The notes under the pieces: generated by a model
Database searches by the model: none
What the model was told of the DNA's origin: nothing
The model's input: the letters and a program-made list of their open reading frames with translations, nothing else
Assembly (NCBI GenBank): GCA_002502215.1
Contig: DAPT01000069.1
Location: 1-21,593, forward strand
Length of the DNA: 21,593 nt
Direction: 5' to 3'
Source of the DNA: Euryarchaeota archaeon UBA124
Lineage (GTDB): Archaea > Thermoplasmatota > Poseidoniia > Poseidoniales > Poseidoniaceae
Translations under genes and position numbers: made by a program
Shown here: positions 1-7,553 of the stretch, in pieces
Numbering within the stretch: the first letter of the stretch is position 1
How the letters are laid out: each line of letters begins with the position of its first letter

Positions 1-634
1 CAATGAATTCATCCGCAGATTCGGGCATTCCGGCTTCGGTGGCGTCGCGCCCGTTTCGGATCCGCCAAGCCGCATTCAATGCCTGACTTCGCAGAATTGG
101 TGCCTTTTCCTCCGCTAATTGTTCTCGGCTCAGGTGGACAGCAACCAAATCAATGTGCGGAGATAGGATTTCAGATAGGAAAGAATCGATGGTTGATATT
201 GGAGCGCCTTCAAGCAGTGACATGAGCATTGACACGTCTCCTTGGTGGCGAAGACGTGGGTCATGGACACCCATTCGATCGTCCTTCTTCACCGGGTTTG
301 CACGTAAGGACTGGATTCGTTGACGAATCCGTGACTTCAACTCAGAGGCTGCCTTTCGAGTAAATGTAATCGCAACAATCTCTTGTGGTAGTAAACCTCT
401 CCACTCATTCTGTGAGGTTCGGTCTCGTTTTGCTGCTAAAATTTTACCAGATCCAAACGGTTCCTGGCGGATTGGTGGAGGAAGTACGTACGTTGCCCGT
501 TGCTCTGCAGATAAAAGATGCTGAACGTAGCGTTCCGCCATAACTGTTGTTTTGCCGGTTCCAGCACCTGCATCCAATGCGATGTGTTGGTCCAGATTAA
601 GCCCTAATCGTTGGCTTCGGTTGAACGAAATCAT
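1..634 (-). CDS. UvrD/AddA-type superfamily 1 DNA helicase, N-terminal part (runs off window)
   Basis: The first 211 codons of an SF1A helicase are visible; the gene continues past the left edge. Residues 23-30 form a Walker A motif (GAGTGKTT) just after a Q-motif-like stretch (FNRSQRLGLNLDQ). A second motif, IVAITFTRKAASELKSRI, matches helicase motif Ia of UvrD, PcrA and AddA. A third, ISTIDSFLSEIL, matches the Ib region of AddA/RecB, where His is more usual than this Asp. Such helicases unwind duplex DNA with ATP during double-strand-break repair. The ATG overlaps the stop of the upstream AddB-like nuclease gene in a 4-bp ATGA junction, so the two are almost certainly translated together as partner subunits. 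Whether a C-terminal nuclease domain is present, as in true AddA, cannot be seen here. The SF1 helicase assignment is firm; AddA rather than another UvrD subtype rests on the partner gene. Confidence 0.9.
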   Translation of the reverse strand, partial: MISFNRSQRLGLNLDQHIALDAGAGTGKTTVMAERYVQHLLSAEQRATYVLPPPIRQEPFGSGKILAAKRDRTSQNEWRGLLPQEIVAITFTRKAASELKSRIRQRIQSLRANPVKKDDRMGVHDPRLRHQGDVSMLMSLLEGAPISTIDSFLSEILSPHIDLVAVHLSREQLAEEKAPILRSQALNAAWRIRNGRDATEAGMPESADEFI

Positions 635-3600
635 TTGAGATCGCCCCCAATTGACGCAGAGGAGCATGCGCTTGCAAGTGAGCAATAGGAACAATGTGGC
701 CCTGGAGTTGGGTGATTCCAACCGGACTCACTCGCATCACGTGCTCGGAGTGCAGCCGTGATTCGTGAACTCATCCAGGCTCGGAAACTATTGCTCTCAG
801 GGTCCGTTCCTTCGTTCGGAAGCCGGAAATGATTCTCAGAGAATGTGGTTCTTTTCCCAATGTTGAAAGCTGGTTCCAAAAAGTTGAATTCGGGGTCAAT
901 CTCGACGTAATGTTCCGTATCATCACCTACTTCTGAAATTCCGACGCCAATAACCCGATCTCCGGGGTGTGCAATTTCCCAAGCCCGTGCGTACAGAGCA
1001 AGTTGAATTTCTTTAAACAGGCCCGCAGCGTGGCGTACTCCTGTTTCACCAGGTTTCGGCCCTTCGATTGTTTTGAGATCGCGAATGATAATGAAACGCT
1101 TTGCTGAGGGCTTGTCTCCACTAAACAATAGTGGAACTGTCTCCGCTTCTGCAGCATACAGTCCGAATTTGCCCAGATTGTTCAATTCCACATCATCGAA
1201 AACGACATGGTCCACTCGGTCAACTCTTCCCCGAATCATAATCGAAGCAGTTTCCATTTTATCGTCGAATCCTTCGATTTCAACGTAAGGTCTTTCTTCA
1301 TGTTGCAGTGCCCATTCGCTGGCAATTGGTGCTGCCGATGTCAGGCTCAGGTCAGCAAGCAGGAGACGCCCCAGACGGCCGCCAATCGACAATTCTTGCT
1401 CTCCCTGAATCCAAGCGAGCCAATCATCGTGGGAGCAACCAATGAGGTCGTTGCATCGATGAACGGAAACAGCGTTTGTCCTCGCTAACCAGGGTGCGAG
1501 CAAAGCCAATTGGCCCAGCATACTTTCCCATATCTCTTGGTCGGAAAGCGGTACATTGAGGTGCATAGGGACGCCAGCAACGAGAGGTTTTCCTCCGATC
1601 TCAATTCCCAAAAGCGTCAGTAAATGCTCTTCCATGGAGTGAACCAAGGTGCCTTTGGCCAAGGGGGCAATGTCCTCTGAAGGTTCTGGAGATGTTTCTG
1701 TTGCTTGCAATATCTGTTCTGTCCATGCCTGTCGAGGACAAATGAACCATGGCGTTAGGCGACTTGTTGACCACACATTGGGTTCATTCTCCCTGGATTG
1801 AGATGACAGAATTGCATCCAGACTTTCAGATGCATACTGAGGTGGTGGAAGCGGTCTAGGGTCAACCGACGGCCCCCTTGAATTCCCATTCTTTTTGTAA
1901 CCGAGGTGAGGATATGTTGGAGCGGTTCGGCCTCCTGCTACTTTCGCTTGAGAAACAGTTGGCTGAATAACAAGGCCGGTGGTTGTTAGCAGATTGTCTC
2001 TAATCCCCCAATCCATTGTCGTTCCTTTTTCCAATGTCTTAAATTTTGGCTGTCGGCGAAAACGGTCGAGGTGGATCTCCCGCTCTTGACGAGTTGCGAT
2101 AGAAAGCGGCGATTGAACGATAGCAGAAGATGTTCGCATAGCTCTGAGTTCAAGACCCGCTCGTTGTTGTTGGTCGCGCAACGTGTTTTCTGCACGCTCG
2201 AGTTGTACTTCGGCCCCATTGACCGATAAAGTTGAGGTTCGGTACGTCAAACAATTACCGCTTTCTCTTGTAATCATCGACCAACCTGCACCATCCGAAA
2301 CCGAGGGTTCAATAAATTCTGGGACCTTCGATAGTTTGCTCAATTCACCTTTCAGCTCTACCATTGAGAGATATTCAACTATAGGTGTGGAGTTCCCAAC
2401 AGAATCATCGTGTTCTGTATCGAAAAGAATCGCCTGTTGATTTGAATTGAGCAAGGATTTGAACAAATGACGAGCCCTGCGAACAGGGAGATCGCCATCC
2501 GTTAGTCCCAATTGTACCCGTACCGAATCATCAATCCAAGGGATACGCTCAGTCTTCATTGACCAAGATTCAGCGTCGACTCCAGCAAACAGTGTGAGGT
2601 CAGAGCGAAGGCCGTAAGCTTGGAGAGGGGTGCAAATACGGACGTCCGCGTGGTCAATTCTATGTGAAGGTAGTTTAGTTTGCTCTGCAGCAAGACGGCA
2701 GATATCAATGAATCCAACGCTCGAGTTGTATTGAAGCAGGTTGTCAACGGCTCGAACCCAAGTTTGAATTGCTCCTACCGAAGCATCATAGCGTTGGGTT
2801 CTCTCAAACATCTGTTCCCAATCGCATGCTTGAAGGATTGTTGAAAGTACATCTTTAGGGGTCGTACTTGCAGGAGGGAGAGGCAAAACTGCCTTGGATG
2901 AGGTACCTGTCAGATCTTCCGATAGGAAACTGCGTTCGCCATCGCTGAGCAATGCAGACCAAACGTTTGCGAGACATCCTATCCACCACTGAGTTTCCTC
3001 AAGCGCCTGTGACTCTGCATCACGTCGGTATTCCTCCATCGAATATGGAGTGGCTACTGCCAGTGAACCAAGCCAACGCTGCAGAGCACCTTTTCCACCG
3101 AGAACGTGAAAGCTGCGCCCAATGTTTTCAATGACATCCAAGTGTGGCCTCGGACGCCAATCTTCGTTGACTGGGTGGACCAAGTCTGAAAAGAGATCGC
3201 CTGCAATGGGGAGGGTTTTGGATTGCGCAAGATCAAACAGCTTACTTGCAGACCATGCATCTTGACCTTTTGAAATCGATAAGAACCGCAGGATTGCTTG
3301 AACGGCTGATGTACTACCAACGACATCCTGCTGTCTATTCGATGTAATTCCAATCTGCTTTAGCCGTCGGTTCCAATCGTTATGGCGTGATTTATTGGCG
3401 TCGACAATGAGAACTGAACCTTCGGAAGTATTTCGATAAAGTTTCACAGCTGAAATCGCTGCATCAATAACCTGAGATGCTCGGTCAAAGCTGACAACGT
3501 GTACCCCATCTGTCGTGTAATTATCGATTTGAGACTGGGTGCTCGAGATGGGGTGGGATGGAATCCATTGTGGTAAATCTTCTTCACGTTCGATGGGTTT

Positions 3601-4332
3601 TACTTCATCGTCAATGAACGCACCATGAAATCCAAGCCGAAATGAACCTGTGACACAGACATGATGTATCGCTCTCCGGGATGATAGTGCCTTGAGAAAT
3701 CGCTTTTCATTCTCAGAAAAATCGGGCGGATGATTGAGGAGAATTATTCCTGTGATGGTTTCAATCGTATAGGGAACCCCTCCCCCAGAATCCAAGAGAG
3801 CCTTGCAAAGATGGTCCAGAAGATGATGACCATGGATAAGATTCTCTTTCTCAAAAGTGGAAAGTATTCGATCAGCTTCGTGAGCACCGGGGTCTTCGTC
3901 CCAACGAGAAAGAATCTGATGGTTCGTGGCGTAGGAGTGAAGAGAGAGGAGACGTTCAGATTTTGACAATGTCCACGGCCGAGTCGTATCAGGATGAAGG
4001 CGTGGGAAGCGATGCGCAGCTGCAGCAGTGGCAAATTTGTCGTGTACCTGAACAATGCCAATTGATGTTTTAGGAATCACAACAGGTGAACGGAAATCGA
4101 TGCTTAATGACTTGATGAGACGCTGTAATGTTGTATGTCTGCTTGAGTCGACTGAGCCTGCTTTATCGAGGATGGCCCTAATGGATGAAGATCGTGTCTC
4201 TTCATTTGGATAGATAACCAATAGATTGTCATAGCCATTTGCTATTTCATCGACAACCCAACGAGGAACAACACAGTCAGATGGACAAGACTCGACTGTG
4301 ATGTTCACTGCTGTTCCCCCGATTCTTAACAT
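631..4332 (-). CDS. AddB/RecC-like subunit with C-terminal PD-(D/E)XK nuclease and four-Cys (Fe-S) motif
   Basis: A protein of about 1233 residues, the size of AddB or RecC. The C-terminal third is a RecB-family nuclease: GTLVHSMEEHL near residue 895, IRGRVDRVDHV near 1060, the catalytic RDLKT near 1086 and QLALYARAW about 25 residues later. One Cys before the nuclease (WFICPRQAW, near 865) and three after it (CSYCSLASAC, near 1215) reproduce the C...CX2CX5C pattern that holds the 4Fe-4S cluster in AddB and Cas4. The N-terminal two thirds resemble a helicase fold without a Walker A motif (LRSDLTLFAGVDAESW, HLFKSLLNS), as in RecC or degenerate AddB, so ATP-driven unwinding would come from the partner helicase encoded next. 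The frame stays open 16 codons further upstream to a TTG at 4380, but that extension runs through a TATA-like element, so the ATG at 4332 is preferred. A GTG at 4308 is also possible. Nuclease call strong; the AddB name is by architecture. Confidence 0.85.
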   Translation of the reverse strand: MLRIGGTAVNITVESCPSDCVVPRWVVDEIANGYDNLLVIYPNEETRSSSIRAILDKAGSVDSSRHTTLQRLIKSLSIDFRSPVVIPKTSIGIVQVHDKFATAAAAHRFPRLHPDTTRPWTLSKSERLLSLHSYATNHQILSRWDEDPGAHEADRILSTFEKENLIHGHHLLDHLCKALLDSGGGVPYTIETITGIILLNHPPDFSENEKRFLKALSSRRAIHHVCVTGSFRLGFHGAFIDDEVKPIEREEDLPQWIPSHPISSTQSQIDNYTTDGVHVVSFDRASQVIDAAISAVKLYRNTSEGSVLIVDANKSRHNDWNRRLKQIGITSNRQQDVVGSTSAVQAILRFLSISKGQDAWSASKLFDLAQSKTLPIAGDLFSDLVHPVNEDWRPRPHLDVIENIGRSFHVLGGKGALQRWLGSLAVATPYSMEEYRRDAESQALEETQWWIGCLANVWSALLSDGERSFLSEDLTGTSSKAVLPLPPASTTPKDVLSTILQACDWEQMFERTQRYDASVGAIQTWVRAVDNLLQYNSSVGFIDICRLAAEQTKLPSHRIDHADVRICTPLQAYGLRSDLTLFAGVDAESWSMKTERIPWIDDSVRVQLGLTDGDLPVRRARHLFKSLLNSNQQAILFDTEHDDSVGNSTPIVEYLSMVELKGELSKLSKVPEFIEPSVSDGAGWSMITRESGNCLTYRTSTLSVNGAEVQLERAENTLRDQQQRAGLELRAMRTSSAIVQSPLSIATRQEREIHLDRFRRQPKFKTLEKGTTMDWGIRDNLLTTTGLVIQPTVSQAKVAGGRTAPTYPHLGYKKNGNSRGPSVDPRPLPPPQYASESLDAILSSQSRENEPNVWSTSRLTPWFICPRQAWTEQILQATETSPEPSEDIAPLAKGTLVHSMEEHLLTLLGIEIGGKPLVAGVPMHLNVPLSDQEIWESMLGQLALLAPWLARTNAVSVHRCNDLIGCSHDDWLAWIQGEQELSIGGRLGRLLLADLSLTSAAPIASEWALQHEERPYVEIEGFDDKMETASIMIRGRVDRVDHVVFDDVELNNLGKFGLYAAEAETVPLLFSGDKPSAKRFIIIRDLKTIEGPKPGETGVRHAAGLFKEIQLALYARAWEIAHPGDRVIGVGISEVGDDTEHYVEIDPEFNFLEPAFNIGKRTTFSENHFRLPNEGTDPESNSFRAWMSSRITAALRARDASESGWNHPTPGPHCSYCSLASACSSASIGGDLK

Positions 4333-4515
4333 AGAACTCGACGGTATAAAAGTGAACGCACACAATTTTGTTATGAACAAGGGCGACTCGAAAACATCGC
4401 AAGGGCCATCGGACGATGCCGAAACACCATCAAGAACAAACTCAAGGATTTGTTGAAGAAGGTCGCATCAGGTGAAATTGTTGACTTTGGCGTCCTGCAA
4501 GAGGAATTCTGAAAC
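4330..4515 (+). pseudogene. orphan helix-turn-helix reading frame without a start codon (gene remnant or frameshifted small gene)
   Basis: After a TAA at 4327 the frame is open for 61 codons to a TGA at 4513-4515. It has strongly protein-like codon use and sequence, especially from 4375. The core, IARAIGRCRNTIKNKL, looks like the two helices of a DNA-binding helix-turn-helix, followed by KDLLKKVASGEIVDFG and the end LQEEF. No ATG, GTG or TTG occurs in this frame. An ATG at 4373, well placed behind the TATA-like element at 4343-4354, is one base out of frame and reaches a stop after 27 codons. This could be a 5'-truncated remnant of a small regulator, or an intact small gene broken by a one-base indel, real or an assembly error. 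No specific regulator family is claimed. Confidence 0.4.
4343..4354. promoter_or_regulatory. candidate TATA box, readable in both directions
   Basis: The 12 bp read GGTATAAAAGTG on the plus strand and CACTTTTATACC on the minus strand; both resemble an archaeal TATA box. It is the clearest TATA-like element in the short divergent region between the AddB-like gene and the plus-strand genes. Read on the plus strand, a start point about 25 bp downstream would fall near 4372, beside an ATG at 4373 and inside the orphan helix-turn-helix frame. Read on the minus strand it lies only about 15 bp before the ATG at 4332, rather close, which may favour the GTG at 4308 as the true AddB-like start. Assignment is by eye only. 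Confidence 0.4.
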
Positions 4516-4535
4516 AGAAAATGGATTATCTCATT

Positions 4536-4544
4536 AAGGAGTGA
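4536..4544 (+). promoter_or_regulatory. possible Shine-Dalgarno site upstream of the thioredoxin-like gene
   Basis: AAGGAGTGA ends 15 nt before the ATG at 4560, farther than the usual 5-9 nt, so its role is uncertain. An in-frame TGA at 4542-4544 rules out an earlier start for that gene. Confidence 0.3.
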
Positions 4545-4559
4545 CTGATACCTCAGGGC

Positions 4560-5453
4560 ATGTCCAGAATGGTAGCCGCTGGCCTCCTGGCCGTTCTTAT
4601 GGTTTCGATCGTACCTGTAACACATGCTGCAGAAATCAAAGACCTTGAAACAGGTATTCTCTTTGGCGGGTTGCACGGTATGGCAAACGAGACAATCGTT
4701 GTCAACAGTTCACTCGATGATTTGCCCGCCATTGCGGAAGATTACACTGCGACTTGGTGCGGCAATTGTGTCGAAGTTGGCAATGCTCTGGAGACGGTCG
4801 CTGAGAACCTCAGCATGGAAATCTACGCTGTACATCGGAACATCTACGAAACGCAGGACCCGCTTGGGAACGAGAACGTTGACACCCGATTTAGAGACAG
4901 GTACGACATCTACGCACCTGAATACAAACCTCCAGTCGCAGGCATCAATGGTAAGTATGCTCTCCGTGGAAGCAATCCCTCTGGTGAATCGTTGGAATCG
5001 GACTACGCTGAATTAGCATCACAGCCATTGAATCTTGGTGAAGGTTCTGTTTCCATGGCTTGGACACCTACAGGGGAACGTTCGGGAACAGTTGTTTGGA
5101 CCATTGATCAATCCACTTCAGCCGTTTACAATGTCACAGTTTGGATGGTCGAAAAAGAAGCGTACTTTCCAGACGGAACAAACAATCAGATTTACTATCA
5201 CCACATCGTTCGAGAGATAATTGATGTAGGAACCGTTACGGATGCTGGGGTTAGTTCAGGATCTGAACAAATCACCTATGCTGAAGCCTTTGATGATGAC
5301 GATTTGGAGGTGCACATCATGTTCCATGAATACATTGAACGAACTACGGAAGACGTAACTCCTGAACCCGTTGAAGAAAACACACCCTTCCTCTCAATGC
5401 CATTGACGGTCCTCGCCCTCATCGTTGTCGCATTACGGCGCAAAGATCAGTAA
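4560..5453 (+). CDS. exported, membrane-anchored thioredoxin-like protein (WCGNC)
   Basis: 297 residues. An N-terminal signal peptide (hydrophobic core AAGLLAVLMVSIVPV, likely cleavage after THAA near residue 24) is followed by a thioredoxin-fold start, with a redox CxxC at Cys67/Cys70 in TATWCGNC. These are the only two cysteines in the protein, as expected for a catalytic disulphide. Residues 90-140 (HRNIY...PPVAGINGKYALRG) resemble the thioredoxin domain of Omp28-like secreted proteins; about 120 residues of beta-rich sequence follow. The end is an acidic linker (PEPVEENTP), a hydrophobic helix at about 277-291 and RRKDQ, a typical anchor that leaves the domain outside the cell. Likely role: thiol-disulphide exchange on exported proteins; the substrate is unknown. 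The gene is transcribed alone and converges on the small Cys-rich gene, overlapping it by 7 bp. Confidence 0.75.
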   Translation: MSRMVAAGLLAVLMVSIVPVTHAAEIKDLETGILFGGLHGMANETIVVNSSLDDLPAIAEDYTATWCGNCVEVGNALETVAENLSMEIYAVHRNIYETQDPLGNENVDTRFRDRYDIYAPEYKPPVAGINGKYALRGSNPSGESLESDYAELASQPLNLGEGSVSMAWTPTGERSGTVVWTIDQSTSAVYNVTVWMVEKEAYFPDGTNNQIYYHHIVREIIDVGTVTDAGVSSGSEQITYAEAFDDDDLEVHIMFHEYIERTTEDVTPEPVEENTPFLSMPLTVLALIVVALRRKDQ

Positions 5454-5665
5454 AAGTCGACCATGTTTGCATGCAAGCGAGCATCGGCCTCAGGCATCCT
5501 TTGATGCACTTCTACCGGTAGCGAAGAAGCCCACTTACTCTCTTCAGTTAACTCCACACATCGTATGCAGATTGAGCAATTTGTTTCAATGTCTTCGTTT
5601 TGGCAGATGCCACAGGCTTCCCCAATCATGCGAGTTATGGTTGTCGAGGTGTTAAAAAGTTTCAA
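5447..5665 (-). CDS. small Cys-rich (zinc-ribbon-like) protein of unknown function
   Basis: 72 residues with five cysteines in CGICQNEDIETNCSICIRC (Cys18, 21, 30, 33, 36): two CxxC knuckles eight residues apart plus an extra Cys, as in small zinc-binding modules. The rest is polar, with no membrane segment. The start is a TTG whose first bases overlap the stop of the threonine aldolase gene (TTGA, 4 bp), which suggests translational coupling at the end of the long minus-strand operon. An ATG at 5629 would shorten it by 12 residues and keep all the cysteines. I do not recognise the family. Compact placement and the cysteine pattern favour a real gene. Confidence 0.5.
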   Translation of the reverse strand: MKLFNTSTTITRMIGEACGICQNEDIETNCSICIRCVELTEESKWASSLPVEVHQRMPEADARLHANMVDFY

Positions 5666-6708
5666 CTGAGGGTTGACAGCGCGTCAATGACTCTTTCAAC
5701 ATCTTGATCCGTTATGTGAAGATGTGTAACTATCCGACAATGGGTTGGCGAAATGTCAAACATATCGATGCCTGCTTTTGCCATCTTTTGAGATACTTCA
5801 GACGCTGTGAAGCCATTTGCGGAAAAATAAACCATGTTGGTTTGCACTGCGTCAACATCAACCGAGACATGATCCATCTCATCGATTGCTCTTGCAATGG
5901 ATTGTGCACGACGGTGATCATCCTCCATTCGTTGAATATTGTTTTCGAGAGCGTACATCCCTGCAGCTGCGAGAATCCCAGATTGGCGCATGCCGCCTCC
6001 AAACATCTTGCGCCAGCGGTGAGCTTGTCCAATAAACTCCTCCGAACCGACGAGGACAGACCCCACAGGAGCACCCAAACCTTTCGACAGACAAATCGAA
6101 ACCGAATCATAGTCTCGAGTCATGCGCCGAAGCGGGGTATTGGTTGCAACTGAGGCATTGAAAATACGCGCTCCGTCAATGTGTGTTGAACAGTTCTTGG
6201 CTTTCGAGACCTCTGCGATTGCATCCAGTACTTCTTGTTCGTAACATGTCCCACCTCCACGATTCGCAGTATTTTCGACGCAGACGAGACTTCCGTCAGG
6301 ATAATGAGATTGTGACCCCTTTTGTTTACGTATTGCGTGTTGAACGAGATCCGGCGTCAATAGCCCGTTCGTACCCTCTGGGAGAGCAATACTTGAACCG
6401 CACAAGGCTGCATAACCCCCACCTTCATAGAGGTAAATATGGCTGTATCGCTCAGTAATGATTTCGTCCCCTGGGTCGGTATGGGTCTTGAGGGCAACAG
6501 CGTTTGACATCGTTCCGGATGGTACGAAAAGTCCAGATTCCTTTCCGCATATTTCAGCAACCATTGATTCGAGTTGTTTTACCGTAGGATCATCGCCAAG
6601 CACGTCGTCCCCCACAACAGCGTCGGCCATGGCATGCCTCATGCTGTTTGTTGGTTGAGTCACAGTATCAGATCGCAGATCTACCCTGTCGGAGTTGGAG
6701 TCTCGCAT
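5662..6708 (-). CDS. ltaE: low-specificity L-threonine aldolase (PLP-dependent)
   Basis: 348 residues, the normal length for the family. It opens with the hallmark VDLRSDTVTQPT, followed by GDDVLGDDPTV, the cofactor-contacting FVPSGTMSN and a conserved His near residue 90 (RYSHIYLYEGGG). HIDGAR (Asp178) should contact the pyridine nitrogen, and SICLSKGLGAPVGS carries the PLP Schiff-base Lys209. The enzyme splits threonine or allo-threonine into glycine and acetaldehyde in the cytoplasm, supplying glycine and one-carbon units. It starts 38 bp after the stop of the Pth2 gene and its stop overlaps the small Cys-rich gene. No clear Shine-Dalgarno sequence precedes the ATG. Identification is secure; stereospecificity (L versus allo) cannot be read from the sequence. 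Confidence 0.93.
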   Translation of the reverse strand: MRDSNSDRVDLRSDTVTQPTNSMRHAMADAVVGDDVLGDDPTVKQLESMVAEICGKESGLFVPSGTMSNAVALKTHTDPGDEIITERYSHIYLYEGGGYAALCGSSIALPEGTNGLLTPDLVQHAIRKQKGSQSHYPDGSLVCVENTANRGGGTCYEQEVLDAIAEVSKAKNCSTHIDGARIFNASVATNTPLRRMTRDYDSVSICLSKGLGAPVGSVLVGSEEFIGQAHRWRKMFGGGMRQSGILAAAGMYALENNIQRMEDDHRRAQSIARAIDEMDHVSVDVDAVQTNMVYFSANGFTASEVSQKMAKAGIDMFDISPTHCRIVTHLHITDQDVERVIDALSTLS

Positions 6709-6746
6709 GGACGTGCCACACGGTTTCCCATGTTCAAAGAATCGAC

Positions 6747-7166
6747 TTAGAGCAGTTTCAATTCTCCAGTCAATTCGTCGAGTTTTTCCTCTTCATCAGG
6801 ACCCAAAGCGAGAACCGTCAGTGAGCCTGATGGGATCTGCGTATGACCAGCGTCGTTGATTTTTACAGAGAGAATCTTAAGCTGATTCGCCTGCTTTTCA
6901 ATTTCTTCGATGTGACTTGAATCATTTGCCTTAACGCAGATTTTCTTTTGCCCCGTGGATAACCATGCATCAAGAAGTTCTGGGTGTACCTCACCAGATT
7001 TTAGTGTCGCCTTGACTGCAGCATGGCCAACTTGTGCAGCAATTTTGCCTTTACCCATTTTTAATTCATGATTAACGACGAAGACCATTTTAAGAGGTTG
7101 ATTGCTTGGAGTCACCCGTTCAAATCGTGGAGCTGTGATTCGATGAAGAAAACTTCGAAATCCCAT
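6747..7166 (-). CDS. pth2: peptidyl-tRNA hydrolase, Pth2 family (canonical copy)
   Basis: 139 residues with the whole Pth2 domain from about residue 26. LKMGKGKIAAQVGHAA carries the conserved lysines (Lys36, 39, 41), Gln45 and His48; INDAGHTQIPSGSLTVLALGP carries Asp105 and the Thr residues of the active site. Pth2 cleaves peptidyl-tRNA released by stalled or aborted ribosomes and so recycles tRNA in the cytoplasm. About 25 extra residues precede the domain. Pth2 proteins often have a variable N-terminus, and the ATG at 7166 has a good ribosome-binding site (GAGGTGA) in the 9-bp gap after the upstream paralogue, so the long form is kept; Met27 is the alternative. It lies directly behind a second, divergent Pth2 gene. 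Confidence 0.92.
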   Translation of the reverse strand: MGFRSFLHRITAPRFERVTPSNQPLKMVFVVNHELKMGKGKIAAQVGHAAVKATLKSGEVHPELLDAWLSTGQKKICVKANDSSHIEEIEKQANQLKILSVKINDAGHTQIPSGSLTVLALGPDEEEKLDELTGELKLL

Positions 7167-7170
7167 CTCA

Positions 7171-7177
7171 TCACCTC
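7171..7177 (-). promoter_or_regulatory. Shine-Dalgarno site fixing the pth2 start
   Basis: GAGGTGA on the minus strand ends 4 nt before the ATG at 7166. It overlaps the stop of the upstream Pth2-like gene, consistent with coupled translation. Confidence 0.5.
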
Positions 7178-7553
7178 ACTGGTAAGTCCTTAGGCTGCGA
7201 AACAATGAATCCATCGTATGCTTAGGGCCCGGCCCCACGCCCAGAACTGTAACTGTTCCAGGGGCAACTTCGGTCAATCCTGCATCTTTGATGATGGCAA
7301 ATGGGAGCGAGGCCTCTTGAACGAGTTGAAGGAAGTGCTCAAGTTCATTTTCATCTTCGACAGCGAGGCAGACCTTCCTCGAGGAGGCTTCTTGCCAACG
7401 TTGAACCATCCGTGAGTGGGTCTTTTTTGCTTGCTGCAACGATGCAACAGCAGCATGCGCGCATTGTACAGCAAGTTTCCCCGGTGAGAGTTGAAGATCA
7501 ACTCGGCAGAGAAAAGCCATTGATGGGGGATCAGAGAGTGCTGACATGCTCAT
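7176..7553 (-). CDS. Pth2-like protein (divergent tandem paralogue)
   Basis: 125 residues that align over their length with the neighbouring Pth2. CRVDLQLSPGKLAVQCAHAAV replaces the canonical MGKGKIAAQ: one lysine remains (Lys26), with Gln30 and His33, while the Met-Gly-Lys before it is lost. IIKDAGLTEVAPGTVTVLGVGP keeps Asp90 and the Thr residues. It may be an active second hydrolase, a partner subunit, or a copy with altered specificity; most core residues remain, so loss of activity cannot be assumed. The start overlaps the end of the ECF S-component gene by 23 bp. An AGGAG just before the ATG at 7553 supports this start; a second ATG lies two codons on. The Pth2 fold is well supported, the exact role is not. 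Confidence 0.8.
   Translation of the reverse strand: MSMSALSDPPSMAFLCRVDLQLSPGKLAVQCAHAAVASLQQAKKTHSRMVQRWQEASSRKVCLAVEDENELEHFLQLVQEASLPFAIIKDAGLTEVAPGTVTVLGVGPGPKHTMDSLFRSLRTYQ

Noticed and set aside
4333..4380. TTG-started extension of the AddB-like gene
   Set aside because: It passes through the TATA-like element and the orphan HTH frame; the ATG at 4332 is more plausible.
4521..4544. seven-codon mini-frame (MDYLIKE) before the thioredoxin-like gene
   Set aside because: It is too short to support as a leader peptide and has no ribosome-binding site of its own.
5704..6153. 149-codon plus-strand frame
   Set aside because: It lies wholly antisense to the well-identified threonine aldolase and has no recognisable domain.
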